Under the pieces are notes generated by a model. It worked only from the letters and a program-made list of their open reading frames with translations. It did not search any database and was not told where the DNA came from. A stretch of 64,000 nucleotides of DNA, taken from the NCBI GenBank assembly GCA_003260075.1, contig QLIY01000711.1, positions 21,772 through 85,771 on the forward strand. Reading direction: 5' to 3'. Both the position numbers and the translations under genes were made by a program. Positions 11,749 to 22,732 of this stretch are shown here, piece after piece (positions within the stretch are counted from its first letter, which is position 1; each line of letters begins with the position of its first letter). Origin of the DNA: Phallusia mammillata. Lineage: Eukaryota > Chordata > Ascidiacea > Phlebobranchia > Ascidiidae.

Positions 11749-14700
11749 CTTTGGAAAGCAAAAACAAATAATAAAAGATTTTACCGCCCCCCCCCCCATT
11801 TCTTCATCAATATCCTCCTTTGGAAAGCAAAAACAAATAATAAATTTGTAGCTGAAGATTTTACCAAAAATCTTTTTATTTTTTTTATTTTACGGTAGAT
11901 GGTATTTTTTTTGTGGGCTTGTGTAACCCAAAAACTACAACATGGCTTGTAGCTATTATTTGTACAAAATGGGCAAAATGTTTTTTCTTCCTTTTTTTTC
12001 TTTCAGTTAATCCCTATTGTCTTCTACTGTTTTAATAAATTTATTTTGCACATTTTTTGAAAACTAGACCAACTGAAAGGTGGCTTTCCTATATATTGCA
12101 GGTTAAAAATGATGTTAATGTCACTGCATCCTATGTTTACGATACAAGTGCTTCGGGCAAAGTTAAAATAATAACTTATATTAAACCTGATCATCTAAAC
12201 AATTTGGCTTATACATGCGCACATCATAGAATATTTTTTCAGCAGTCCTGTCTTAAGGTTAAGGGTTAGAGTTCGACTCTGGTTCATACACCGCAATGTA
12301 ACAAACACACCCCCCCCCCATACATGCGCACATCATAGAATATTTTTTCAGCAGTCCTGTCTTAAGGGTTAGAGTTAGACTCTGGTTCATACACCGCAAT
12401 GTAACAAACACAGAATTTTAACGTCAGGCCTTCAGATTCAGGTATTTTCATTGAGCATTTTATTTCTATATTTATTCAACAAATAATTTATCCGTGTATT
12501 AGGTGTTTTTAAATGCAAAAAAAGAACTGATTTCACTGGTAATAGTTATATGTCCCCAAACAAAAACTAGTCATCAGTACGCCATGATGAAAAAACTTGT
12601 TCTGTAAGAGTAAAGTTTCAAATGCACACATTTAGAGTTTTCTTCAAAACTAAAGACAGTTTTCAATTTTGCCCAAGGAATAGCGAAGAACCCAATTAAA
12701 ATTGTCTGAAATTTCACAGACTAACAACGTGGTTCTTTTGCAAAAATAAAACCACAAACAAAAATCACACATACTATTATCACTTTATTAAACTAAACGC
12801 CAAATTTCTGTGTAGACAGTACACAATAACTTTTGCTAAAAAATGTGAGGACACATAAGCAGAAACTATCTTGAACTGTCTAAAGCTCTCCATGCTTTGA
12901 TTTTTTCGCTTCTGCTTCCTTTTTGGCACGGATTTCCTCTTGCATTCTCTTAACAGTTTCTTTGGGATCTTCCTTTGGCAACAGATCACTTAATTCTTCC
13001 ATCATTTTTTTCTAAGCAACATTGTACAAAATCTTTTAAGCACACTTCTGAATACTTTCCTCCACCCGAACCACTATCAGACTAAGAACCTTTTTTGCAA
13101 GCACTTTTGTATCTCTATTTCTTTCCTATATATAACACACAAAACATACCTCACACAACTAACTATTGTGTCCCAAATCCACCACCAAACTGAAAAAATC
13201 TTCTTGTATTTAAACATGCTGTCAATCATTTTATTTTATTGGTTTACAAGACCACAACCAGCTAAAACCAAAACCTATGACAACTTTGTTCTTTAAAAAC
13301 ATGCATCTAAAGTTCCAGCCAAAACAAACCTGAATTTCTTCATGATTTGGTTCAGGCATTCTCGGAGCCTAAACGGAACATATATTGTCAAAATCCCAAA
13401 TTTTATTGAAAACTATTTCCACATTTCTTCCACAAGCAGTCACACAGTTTAGACTTGCAAAATTTACAGGTTAAACATAAATTCTGACAAACAACTTACA
13501 TCTTTTGGATCGTTGTCATGGGCATTTGGTGGGGCATACTATAGGGCAAAAAGAAATATGTAAACAACCAAATCTGCGCTCAGTAGAACACTTCTACATA
13601 AGAAACTAAAGTTACAAACCTCTTTGGGTGGGGGCTTTCCGTCAGTTGGTTCACCTCCCTAAAATATTACAAACTGGGTCAAAAATATTTCCACCTAAAA
13701 ACCTAACTAACCTGGTTCTTGCAATCTTGGCTACTGGCATTCCACACTTTATCATGCAACAACTTTCTGTCTTCCCTGTACCACTTACACCAATCTTAAA
13801 AAAGCTGGACCAAGACACACACAAAGCACATTGCACTGCTGCCACTAAATCGATGTATACCAGCAGCAACACAGCTACGAAGCAATATTCTACACTACAC
13901 AAGCAACTTGTACAGGCCTGTAGTTTGAAGGGGAGATCCACATAAACAAGGGGTGGTTTGGCATTTTCCAAATGTGTAATTTGTAAGGGTTTGTATTTTA
14001 CAAACACCCTAAACTTGTTAGTCATGACTAAAAGTTGACCTTTTATGATGGATTCAAATTTTTTAGAAAGCGCAAATTAAAAAAACTTTTTCGCTCCCAA
14101 GCCTTCCTTCAAGGACACACACTTGCTTTGTGTAATGTACATGTACGTTTTTAATTAAGCTGTTGTTTGGTGTTAAGGCAAAAAAGTTAGCTAAATTGTT
14201 AAACCCACAACCATCTACGCAACTACACACCTCCTCTGATTCCTCTTCACCACCACCACTCACTTTTTCTCCATTAGACTCCACGTACTCGGCCATGGCA
14301 TCAACAGTACGGTCTCCTTCATAGTCTAGGATCTGTGACGAAGATTTCATATGGTTATTGGACACTTGTATTGGTAAGCTACTCCACATTTATATAAGAG
14401 GTATGCCCCAAAAATTGTTTTATCTCATAGGTGCACTATGCAGCAAAAATTGTTTTGAAGACAAAAAAGTTTGAACACAAAAGAAAATACTTTATGTGCT
14501 TGGTAAAATTTGTTAACATGCTTGCCAAGGTTCTAAGTTTCTTGTCAGGTTGAGTCATTATCAGTTTTGTGTTTTAACCGGAGGCAGCACAATAAAATCA
14601 GAAATCACTGATTAAAAGACAACTTTTGCTTGCAGGGTTTGGGTTTTAGTTAATGTAAAACATGTGTCACAAATCACAACTATTGCTCCCAAGTTGTTTT

Positions 14701-17700
14701 TTTGCACAGAACAATGCAAATCTCAGCCAATGTAACTGTAGATTTGTATGCAATCCATGGACACTAGCTACTGCTTTTGTCATTTTATTCTAAACCACCA
14801 CCAGTTGCTGCATCAAACATTACCTTATCACTTCCAGAGGGGAAAAATTTCAAGGTTGGGAAACCACTGATTTCAAAGTCTTCAACTTCGTTTGCGGTGG
14901 AATCCATCTTGGCAATAATTACATCATCATTGGATCCAAACTTCTCACCAAGTTTTTCCCAGGTTGGTGCAAGGCTCTTGCAGTGACCACACCATGGGGC
15001 ATCTGCCATATGAAAGTGGTTTAATGCAGTTGATGCTACCACCAATGATATACTGTACTAGTTTTTGCTGCTAAAGTATATGTTCTGACTTTATTGCAGA
15101 CATTTTCTGGGTTAGGCAGAACAATGTCTTTGACAATTAAATCTTAATGCTGTTAAAAGTTACTTTTAACAACTAAAACAAAAAAATACAAGATAGGGCA
15201 AAACAATAAACAAAACGTAAAAAAAGAAAAGTTTGTTAATTCCAAAAAAAACGTCAAGGGTAATATCAAGGTATTGTTTGGAAATAATAATGGGGTTTTT
15301 AATGCAAGGAGGCATGTAGTAGGAACCATTACACGTGCCTGAGAAAATAGGGCTTATAATCACTGATTGATGGTTATTTACTGGGCAAGCTTGCATTTCG
15401 AAAGTAAGTGCATTAGAGCAGGGCTTCTCAAACAGTGGATCGCGACCAAAAATGGGGGTCGTGAAACATCCGTTATTATGACATTGTCACAATAAATGGT
15501 ATACATGCGTTAATTTATTGTTTAAGCATCATTCATACGCTACACCCATCAAGGGGTCACGCAGAAATTGCTTTTCTGTATTGGGGTCGCAGAGCAAGAA
15601 AGTTTGAGAAGCCCTGCATCAGAGAATGCTGCAAAGAATCAGCTACATGGCCAGGGAATACCTACATCACTACTTGGATTGAAAATTTCAATTTTTGCAA
15701 TCCTACTTAAAAAGTCTCTCAATGAACAAAATTCAACACAGAAAAATTGTGAAAATTTTTCTGCTTTGTCCCCCCCCCCCCTTGAGAAGCCCTGCATCAG
15801 AGAATGCTGCAAAGAATCAGCTACATGGCTAGGGAATACCTACATCACTACTTGGATTGAAAATTTCAAATTTTGCAATCCTACTTAAAAAGTCTCTCAG
15901 TGAACAAAATTCAAAACAGAAAAATTGTGAAAATTTTTCTGCTTTGTCCTTTTAACTAAACTAAATCTGCACTAAAAGCTTAACTGTCATTACAATGGTT
16001 CACAACTACATACTCTGTTCTGGCTGCCCTCAGGAAAAAGCAACATTGTCGGATATGCAATCGTCTGAATTCCAGGCACTTCATTTTTAGTCCCATCTAT
16101 CTTTGCAATGACAACTCCTGGGTTGGACTGAAACTTGATGGCAAGCTTTTCCCAAATAGGCGACAAACTGTTACTGTGCTTACACCAGGGCGCATCTGGA
16201 AACACACCATAACAGTTCAGCATGCAGATCTGGCAACTAGTTTGTGAAAAAGCTTCAGTCCAAATAACAGTTTCTATAAGTTCAGGTCAAATCGAACCCC
16301 TTCACGCATCAGGTCCAGGTCATGCATTGCCAATCATGTTTAATGGAATTTGACTCTGTCAGTGGTTCATGATATTTTATATCATAAACCCTGAGAACAA
16401 CCCAATACATTTTGTTTATCCTCTTTCAGAAACTAAAATTCCATCACAGTAGTAAATTTTTTTAGAGTAAAGCCCCAAAAATGTCAAATTGCCCCTGTTG
16501 GAGAAAATTACATACAGGGTAAGACCCACTGGCTAAAAGCATGTACCCTTATAAAAACAGGTTCAAATTCTGAAACACAGAAGATCCAATTGCTGCTTTT
16601 AGCCCAGGATGGTAATGTATTGTCAGTTAAAATGTGGCCTGTTTTCAGATGATATGAGTTTGTACTTACAGAATTCAACGAAAACTTTCTTTGACTTGTC
16701 GAAGGCAATTTCCTTGAAGTTTTTGCCAACGAGAACCTTTACTGGACCCTTGTTCCAATCTTCAGGAATGTCTGCACTCATCAAGTGACGCTGTAATAAA
16801 GGAAAATTACCAACAAATTCACAAAACAAATTGTCAATAAAAGTGTAATTTTTTAGGTGATATTTCTTATTACACAAGTCTTTTTTCAAGAGGGTAGCAT
16901 TAAAATACTTTATTCTAAAAATTGTTTTGTATGCTATTTTAGGTTGAAAACCTAATGCAAAAAAAGAAACCTCAAAAAGCCCACAAAATACTTAACATGA
17001 GTAAGGTCAGATTTAATGTCTTAGAACGGTCCAAACCAAAGGTGTGGAACTGTACAGAAATGAGTTTTGATTTAACAAACCACACTTGACCAAACCCACC
17101 TTGGTGTCACCAGTCAATACACCTTCTGTGAATTTGGTGATGGCATCAGCAGACAGATCTTTGGTGTCAGGTTTAAACTTGGCCATGTTTTCAGACATCT
17201 TGATGATTCTGTAGTCGGGAATATCATCCTTGGCAAGCCCGAAGAATTCCATTACTCTCTGGTTATCTTCAGTCTCCGTGTCAACATAGATGAAAAGGAC
17301 CTAAAAATAAAACAATTTTTTTAAAGTTGTTTTGTCAGGGTAAATAACACTGAATGCGAGTAGTACTAGTAATCAAGTTTATAGAGCTCTTTGGCAAATG
17401 CATTCTTTATTCCAACTTTTCGTAACTTTGGGAAAAAATACGATTGCCAGAAGAGCTAAACTGGATTACTAGTTTTTGCAAAACAGTTTGACTGTCAGTA
17501 GCAGTAAAAGCAGCAATAAAAAACTAATTATTTACTTTTCCCTTGAAGTTGGCAGCAGCCTCTTTGAATTGAGCAAGATTTTGGTCGAACTCTTCACTGG
17601 CTTTGGAGATGAACAAAAGATTGTGTACTTGAATTTCACCTCCAAAGATTTTGGGTGCAGTCTGCAATTATTACACGCAAAGTTAAAATCTTCAGTTAGA

Positions 17701-20700
17701 GAGTTTAAAACTAACACAGTGTACTTTTTACTGTTCTTATACACTATATATAATATTACAATAAAATCAGTAACCATAAATCCATTACCCTTCACCACAA
17801 GCAAATATTAACTACAAAAGCTGAGCTAAGCACTATTTGTTACCAAAATTCCTGAAAAATGTCAGAATTTACATTACAATTTAAAAGTTAAAATGACAAA
17901 TTCAGGCCATTACCTCCGAGGTAAATTCTGTTACCAAAGGAAGTTGATTTCCTTTTACGAATTCCGCAAGCTCATCACCATTTGTAATGTCCCCTTTAAA
18001 TTCGGCACGTCCTTCATCAAACTAACACCACAAGAAAACACAAAAAATCTTACAACTACATAAACTACGCAAAACACATTTCATGCACCCTCAACCAAAA
18101 CATGTCTACAGTATAATACTGGAGATTTTTGTGCCAAGCAAATGTTCCCATTCATTAACAATTTTCTTTGGTTGGATGTTTGAATAATGTTATGTTAACC
18201 ATATTTTTAATGTCAAAAAATTTGGGGCAGTGGCTATCCACATTGGATTTTCAAAAAGTTTTAGTGCACAATTTTACATTTTCAGTATTTCACATCACAG
18301 AATTAGGTTAAGCATTTTTTTAAAGTAACGTCAATGCATTTGAAGTCATACTAGTTGGAGACCAAAAGATTGAAAACCACTGAAATAATTAACTTTGTTT
18401 CTCAAGTATAAAGGGTAAAGACTTACTGGGCACAAAACCAGTAGCAATCAACAGGCTAGTATACCCTGTACCCCATGCTGTGCAAACAGAATGCAAACTG
18501 CACAATGCAACTATCTGCATTTTTAATGGGTACCTCTTCACACATTTCTTGGACTAAAGGAGAAACCCCCCTATAGACCCAAGGCACAATTTTTTCTTCG
18601 TTGATTGAAGCACTGTCAGTCTTTTCAACTTTGTTACCGATCTTTAAAAAAACTCAGACAAATGAACCACTACTTTTCGAATAAAGTTTTAAACCAAAAA
18701 TATACAAGGGCACAAAAACAAGTTTAATCACTTTTAATCTGCAATTCAAGAAAATGAAAGTTAAGCAGTACGAAAATTTTGTCTAGGGTGTAAGGAAAGT
18801 AGTGTTCAAACTTATTGTACAAATTGTGTTGGCATACCTTTTTGAAAATGACAACCTCGTTGGTGTTTACCGTAGCTCTAGAAGCAACACCGGCATCAGT
18901 GATGTAAGCAAACACAACATCATCAACTGTGTCAGCTACTTCAATAAATTTCTTTCCAGCGTCACTGCCCATATCCTGTAATACAAGAAAAGAATGGATA
19001 AATCAGATTCAAAAAGGTTTACACAAAAACTATGGCATTTTTGTTTCAATGTGAAAATATTTGTTTTAAACACTTTACGAAATTTTAATAAGGCAAACAA
19101 GCCAATAAGGATCCCATGATGTTTTATTACTGTCATGGTCTTTGTAAGTTGTGGAGTTTATTGCACAATGTACTTTAGCACAAAACTTCTTACCAATAGC
19201 AGCAAACTTATCTATATTCAAACTTAAACTAAGTTATGAATAAATTCATACATGAGCAAAAACGTTTTGAAACGTGTTGGCCAAAAAAATTTTTTGTGTC
19301 CACTAGGGGCAGTTCAAAGAAACTTCTAACATGCTTCAAACATACTAAACTACACAAAAAGAATCACTCCACATGTACAACTTACAGTGAAGTGTCCAAT
19401 GACAACCACTTCATTGTTGGCCTTGATCTTTGTCACATCCTCATCACTGCCTAGTTCTTTTGCAGGGGGACCAGTCTTTTTCTTTAACCAGTTGACAATT
19501 TCAGGGGCAGTTCTTCCCCCTGTAACACACATTTGTCTAGAAACTTTTTCCAAAACCTATTTTCATTCATGCACACTACTATTTTTATGCCTTTTTTAAC
19601 ACCAATCATTCATGCATGTCATTTTGGAACGTTGTTATCAAATATTCTTTTACAAATTAATAACAAATCCTTTAAAACCAAATAGAATCTAAGATTGTGT
19701 TTAAATTTCTCATGTTATATTTTTAATTTGAATGCAATGCCAAATAAAGTTTGTAATAACAATGTTCCAAATAAGGCAACTCTTGCAACTACAAAAGTAA
19801 CAAATCTAGATACTGTTTAACTACATCTTAAAGTAAACCACAAGCCCCATTTTCTACAACCCAGACTTGTCTAGACACACAGTCTTGCCATTGTAATGAA
19901 TAGTTCGGTTTCCATGGTTTTTACAAAACAAAATGCCAGGGTATCCCGTAATATGCATTCTATCAACCAACTCTGACTCTATAGAGCCATCGATTTTAGC
20001 CATTTTTGTTTCTGGCATGCTAGTCTTGAGAATTTGAGCAGCCTTTTTCCATTCTTTTTCAAGTTCAACACAATGAACACACCAGGGTGCATCTGTAGTT
20101 ACAAATTTAAAGTTTTACTCAGATTTACTGTCTGTGACATACCTCCATATTCTGAATCTTTGCCATCCTTAAAGAATTTAAGTGTTGGGTAACCACGCAC
20201 TTTATACTTTGTGCCCAAATCAGATTCCACTGTGGCATCAACTTTGGCTAACTTAATTGCTGAAGTATCTTCATCTTCATTAAGGGTAGTGGCAGCTTTT
20301 TCGTATTCTGGTGCAAGTGCCTTGCAATGGCCACACCATGGGGCATCTTGAAATTATTCACATTTCATTTGGAAGTTATAAATTTGGGCACATTGTAAGT
20401 ACCTTCGACAGATCTTCATTTTCACAACAGAAACTATGCACATTTTATTTGCAATACTTAAAATTCTGTTACAACAAACCACCACTTGCAGGTCAAAATA
20501 AGTTAGAAATTATATATAAAATCCAAGAGGGATAAATTTAAATCTTGATCCAAAATACAACACTGTTCCATCAGTTATTTAGGAATTAATTGCCTAATAA
20601 GGCTTCATATTGTTTGTTAAAGATAACAACTTTAGCAGCACGTATATAATATATCATGCCAAACGTCCGTTAAAAAGTTGTATTACTGTGTGGCTGTGCT

Positions 20701-20903
20701 GTGCAGCAAGCTAAGCTATTACACTTTAATAAATATATGGTATACTCACAGAATTCGACCAAAACGTGTTTGTTGTTTGTCATTACATAGTCGAAATTGT
20801 CTTTATTGAGAACCAAAACTCCGCCCTCTTCTTTAATTTCCGGCGCACCGTCGAGATCCGCACGTGCCAGGCAAAACAGGGCAACAAAAACAAGGACCTT
20901 CAT
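11671..20903 (-). CDS. P4HB: Protein disulfide isomerase (PDIA1/P4HB type) with alternative exon pairs
   Basis: PDI catalyses disulfide formation and isomerisation in the ER lumen. Shared exons: 20750-20903, 19386-19519, 18838-18975, 17536-17661, 17100-17300, 16670-16790 and 14231-14332. With canonical choices 20143-20346, 17914-18021, 14824-15002 and last exon 11671-11748 the product is 514 aa (human P4HB 508). Order: signal peptide (1 to about 16), a domain with CGHC at 56-59, b, b', a' with CGHC at 400-403, acidic tail, KDEL. Diagnostic P4HB stretches include [42 protein letters not shown] and KVLVGKNF. The Glu buried beneath the active site (LVEF) and the Arg of the later loop (GGRTAPE) sit in shared exons. 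Alternative exons (entries below) replace the a active site, the b/b' segment, the a' active site and the C-terminus. The start is ATG 20903, followed by a hydrophobic leader. Which exon combinations occur in transcripts cannot be read from DNA. Confidence 0.95.
11730..11845. repeat. Duplicated flank around a C run (likely assembly joint)
   Basis: About 48 bases at the KDEL exon acceptor (11730-11777) recur at 11800-11845 after an 11-C run. Confidence 0.7.
12208..12415. repeat. Duplicated flank around a C run (likely assembly joint)
   Basis: About 100 bases ending at 12308 recur immediately after a 10-C run, with a small indel. It lies between the two alternative 3' ends of the PDI gene. Confidence 0.72.
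12880..13011 (-). CDS. P4HB: PDI alternative last exon ending HGEL
   Basis: 132 nt including the TAG stop. It encodes [18 protein letters not shown], a Lys/Glu-rich likely helical stretch, and ends KSKHGEL. HGEL resembles the KDEL family of ER-retrieval tails. An AATAAA lies about 90 nt downstream (minus strand, 12785-12790), so this exon can end its own mRNA. With the T exons it would add 82 residues, giving about 571-572 aa. Confidence 0.78.
   Translation of the reverse strand, partial: KKMMEELSDLLPKEDPKETVKRMQEEIRAKKEAEAKKSKHGEL
13330..13368 (-). CDS. P4HB: PDI alternative-tail exon T3 (39 nt)
   Basis: Encodes [13 protein letters not shown], phase 0 to 0, GTTTGT donor. All three tail exons are rich in proline and charged residues. 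Confidence 0.75.
13500..13538 (-). CDS. P4HB: PDI alternative-tail exon T2 (39 nt)
   Basis: Encodes [13 protein letters not shown], phase 0 to 0, GTAAGT donor. Same length and phase as T1 and T3. Confidence 0.75.
13620..13658 (-). CDS. P4HB: PDI alternative-tail exon T1 (39 nt)
   Basis: Encodes [13 protein letters not shown], phase 0 to 0, with AG acceptor and GTTTGT donor. It is the first of three consecutive 39-nt exons. Confidence 0.75.
14231..14332 (-). CDS. P4HB: PDI shared exon: end of a' domain and start of acidic tail
   Basis: 102 nt, phase 0 to 0, starting [13 protein letters not shown] and ending in the acidic run GGGEEESEE, donor GTGTGT. It is the last exon common to both 3' ends: it can join 13658 (HGEL route) or 11748 (KDEL route) in frame. 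Confidence 0.9.
14824..15002 (-). CDS. P4HB: PDI a'-domain exon, canonical CGHC version
   Basis: 179 nt, phase 1 in and phase 0 out, GTAATG donor. It encodes [32 protein letters not shown], the cis-proline GFPTLKFFP and SGSDK. If spliced directly after the CKHS exon it is read out of frame and reaches TAA within about 28 codons. Skipping both exons also shifts the frame. Confidence 0.93.
15419..15616. mobile_element. hAT-type MITE, 198 bp
   Basis: The ends are 15-bp perfect inverted repeats (CAGGGCTTCTCAAAC). The 8-bp flanks CATTAGAG and CATCAGAG match at 7 of 8 positions, as expected of a target-site duplication. It sits in the intron between the CKHS and CGHC exons of the PDI gene. Confidence 0.85.
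15605..15950. repeat. Duplicated flank around a C run (likely assembly joint)
   Basis: About 165 bases before the C run at 15770-15781 recur after it, beginning inside the right end of the MITE. Confidence 0.75.
16014..16195 (-). CDS. P4HB: PDI a'-domain alternative exon, CKHS active site
   Basis: 182 nt, phase 1 in and phase 0 out, AG acceptor and GTATGT donor. It encodes [18 protein letters not shown], then [13 protein letters not shown], the cis-proline IAYPT, and ends LFPEGSQNR. It is one codon longer than the CGHC exon. The second active-site cysteine is Ser (CxxS), which in known thioredoxin-fold proteins gives a mono-thiol site that can form mixed disulfides but cannot resolve them alone. 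The ORF is intact and about half the residues match its partner, arguing against a decayed copy. Confidence 0.88.
17366..17472. mobile_element. Small foldback MITE (AGCTCTT family), 107 bp
   Basis: About 30-bp imperfect terminal inverted repeats beginning CTAGTAATC and including AGCTCTTCTGGCAA. It shares its terminal sequence with the element at 24867-25025. It lies in a PDI intron. Confidence 0.6.
17914..18021 (-). CDS. P4HB: PDI b/b' exon, canonical FDEGR version
   Basis: 108 nt, phase 0 to 0, GTAATG donor. It encodes [15 protein letters not shown] through [12 protein letters not shown], closely matching human P4HB (FDEGRNNFEGEVTKEN). The intron between it and the alternative exon is 512 nt. 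Confidence 0.93.
18534..18641 (-). CDS. P4HB: PDI b/b' alternative exon (IGNKVEK version)
   Basis: 108 nt, 36 codons, phase 0 to 0, AG acceptor and GTACCC donor. It starts [17 protein letters not shown] and ends [11 protein letters not shown]. Same length and phase as the FDEGR exon at 17914-18021. Alignment is weak but collinear: the hydrophobic P-L-V near the end and the final E are shared. It would replace the segment that leads into b', the main substrate-binding domain, and adds a cysteine. Confidence 0.78.
19889..20092 (-). CDS. P4HB: PDI a-domain alternative exon, CVHC version
   Basis: Exactly 204 nt like its partner, starting AG|AT GCA CCC TGG TGT. It encodes [18 protein letters not shown], then [12 protein letters not shown], the cis-proline TGYPG and IHYN. 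Phase 1 in and out fits the shared flanking exons and yields HYNGGRTAPE. The donor is the non-canonical GC type (G|GCAAGA); the nearest GT would break phase. Only 50 nt (20093-20142) separate it from the CGHC exon. The CxxC is kept but Gly is replaced by Val, and an extra Cys follows in ILFCKN. Confidence 0.85.
20143..20346 (-). CDS. P4HB: PDI a-domain exon, canonical CGHC version
   Basis: 204 nt, phase 1 in and phase 1 out, AG acceptor and GTATGT donor. It encodes [18 protein letters not shown] through the cis-proline RGYPT and on to DSEYG. With the T from exon 1 the first codon is Tyr (YAPWCGHC). It is the upstream member of a pair with 19889-20092. Confidence 0.93.
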
Positions 20904-21509
20904 TTTGGGTGACTTTACCGTGTTACAAAAGAACTATTACTACAAATAAAACCGGTCTTAACACCTACAACGTAAATCAGAAAGAACTGTGCTATGCATG
21001 AGCGGTCCAATTGAAAAATTCGAAGAGAAACGTGCGAAAAAGGAGCAAGACGTGGCGATGTAAAATGCTGAGTAATGCTACGCCATACTTCGTCACAAAC
21101 CGTGTTGTTTTCTCATTGGCCAAAGCTCGTCACGGTTGTAATGCTGTGTCATATAAACACCCAAGGCAAAATCAAAACCGTTATTTGTGTTTGTTTTGCT
21201 TCGTTTTGGTTATTTTTCCTTCGGAAAACCGTTGTAGTAAGTTACAAATTTTGTTTTATGACCTAAATAGTAAATGTTCACTTTCGTTACACATACAGGT
21301 TAATTTCAGTTGTCCAGCAAGGCTGTAGTAAAATAACAGGAGAATATGCGGGCGTTAAACCAAGCAAAAATATTTACTGGTTATTAATTGGCATACGGTT
21401 TTGTTTTAAGGCCACGTAGGCTTGATCACTGGACAAACACATTTCATCTGCCCTGAGGCATGCTGACTGGATGAAGTGTGACGCAATCAAACGACCTTTA
21501 ATTCGGTCT

Positions 21510-21835
21510 CTTGTCAAGATCGACAAGACTAAAAATAATCACAGCTTTACCTCTAAAATGACGTGGGAGAGGTGTACTGAAACAAACAAGTGTTTTTCTT
21601 ACAACCCTCTAACGTCCTGTCCTGTCGTAAACACTGTTTAAATATAAACATTTTCAGCTCGTCCCCCCCCCCGTCAAGATCGACAAGACTAAAAATAATC
21701 ACAGCTTTACCTCTAAAATGGCGTGGGAGAGGTGTACTGAAACAAACAAGTGATTTTCCTACAACCCTCTAACGTCCTGTCCTGTCGTAAACACTGTTTA
21801 AAGATAAACATTTTCAGCTCACACACTAAAGGTGC
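21510..21835. repeat. Duplicated flank around a C run (likely assembly joint)
   Basis: About 150 bases, beginning GTCAAGATCGACAAGAC, are present on both sides of the 10-C run at 21662-21671 with a few SNPs. Confidence 0.8.
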
Positions 21836-22732
21836 GAGTAAATAGGCAAGACAAAAAAGTTAACAAGGGTCATCTATTGTAACTAACAAAATCCGATCAA
21901 ACTTCTCCGTTTCTTTCCGAAGCATGAGTTGGCATATTTATAGAAAATTCCAGCTACTCAGTTTTATAGACCCAATTCTTTGAGCTACCGCACAAAACAT
22001 TATAGCTTTTTTGATTGAAGAAAGTTAATGAAATCTCTTTGGCAAACAAAAGCAGTTTACATCAATATTTCGTGGCAGAAAACGAGTGAAAAAATCAGTT
22101 TTAGATCATATTTTACATTTAATAACAATGCAGCTGTAACAACGCTTCAAGTATATTTTTCCAGAAACTCAGTATGTTACTATTTTAAGTTTTAAATTTT
22201 CCCAGCTGGTTGTAATCTCTGAACAAGCCGCTCTAAAACATCCTGCTGATTTCTAAGCAAACGACACAAACGGTAATTCAAACGTCTGTAAAACAATACT
22301 CCACAAAAGATCAAATATCGTTCATTGTGTTAGACTCAGTAGCAGGGACACGTAAACGCCTGATATTTCCTATGAAATACATGTACGTAACATTGAGGGC
22401 TGTGTGAACCTCAGCATCAAAACGGGTTGTAACTCTTGTGGCTTTCGTCCAAATCAGTGACTAAAACCGATCGCTTCAGTTTTTAATTGGGTTTTACTTT
22501 TTAAATGTTTGTAAAACATTAAAAAGTTCTTCTGATAATTTCCAAAATGTCAACAAACTTTCGAATGTTAGGCCATTGCTCCGTTTCCCAAACATCATTA
22601 AAAAATGGGTGTTGTTGGTTGGTGGTGTTTTCTCAAGAAGACAGATAAGCACTTTTAATGTAATTGGATATGGAAAGCAGAAACACGACATGCTCACCGT
22701 GCAGAATCTACTTGGTGAAACCCCCCAGAAAA

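Noticed and set aside
13651-14025. 124-codon ORF on the minus strand between PDI exons
   Set aside because: Runs through the intron upstream of the 39-nt T1 exon; no known domain and no match to PDI.
18224-18385. Possible further hAT MITE in a PDI intron
   Set aside because: CAGTGG-like ends are recognisable but the inverted repeat is poor and there is no target duplication.
20904-21130. Canonical ER stress response element in the PDI promoter
   Set aside because: CCAAT and CCACG cores are present separately but not at the 9-base spacing; only a GACGTGG core is noted.
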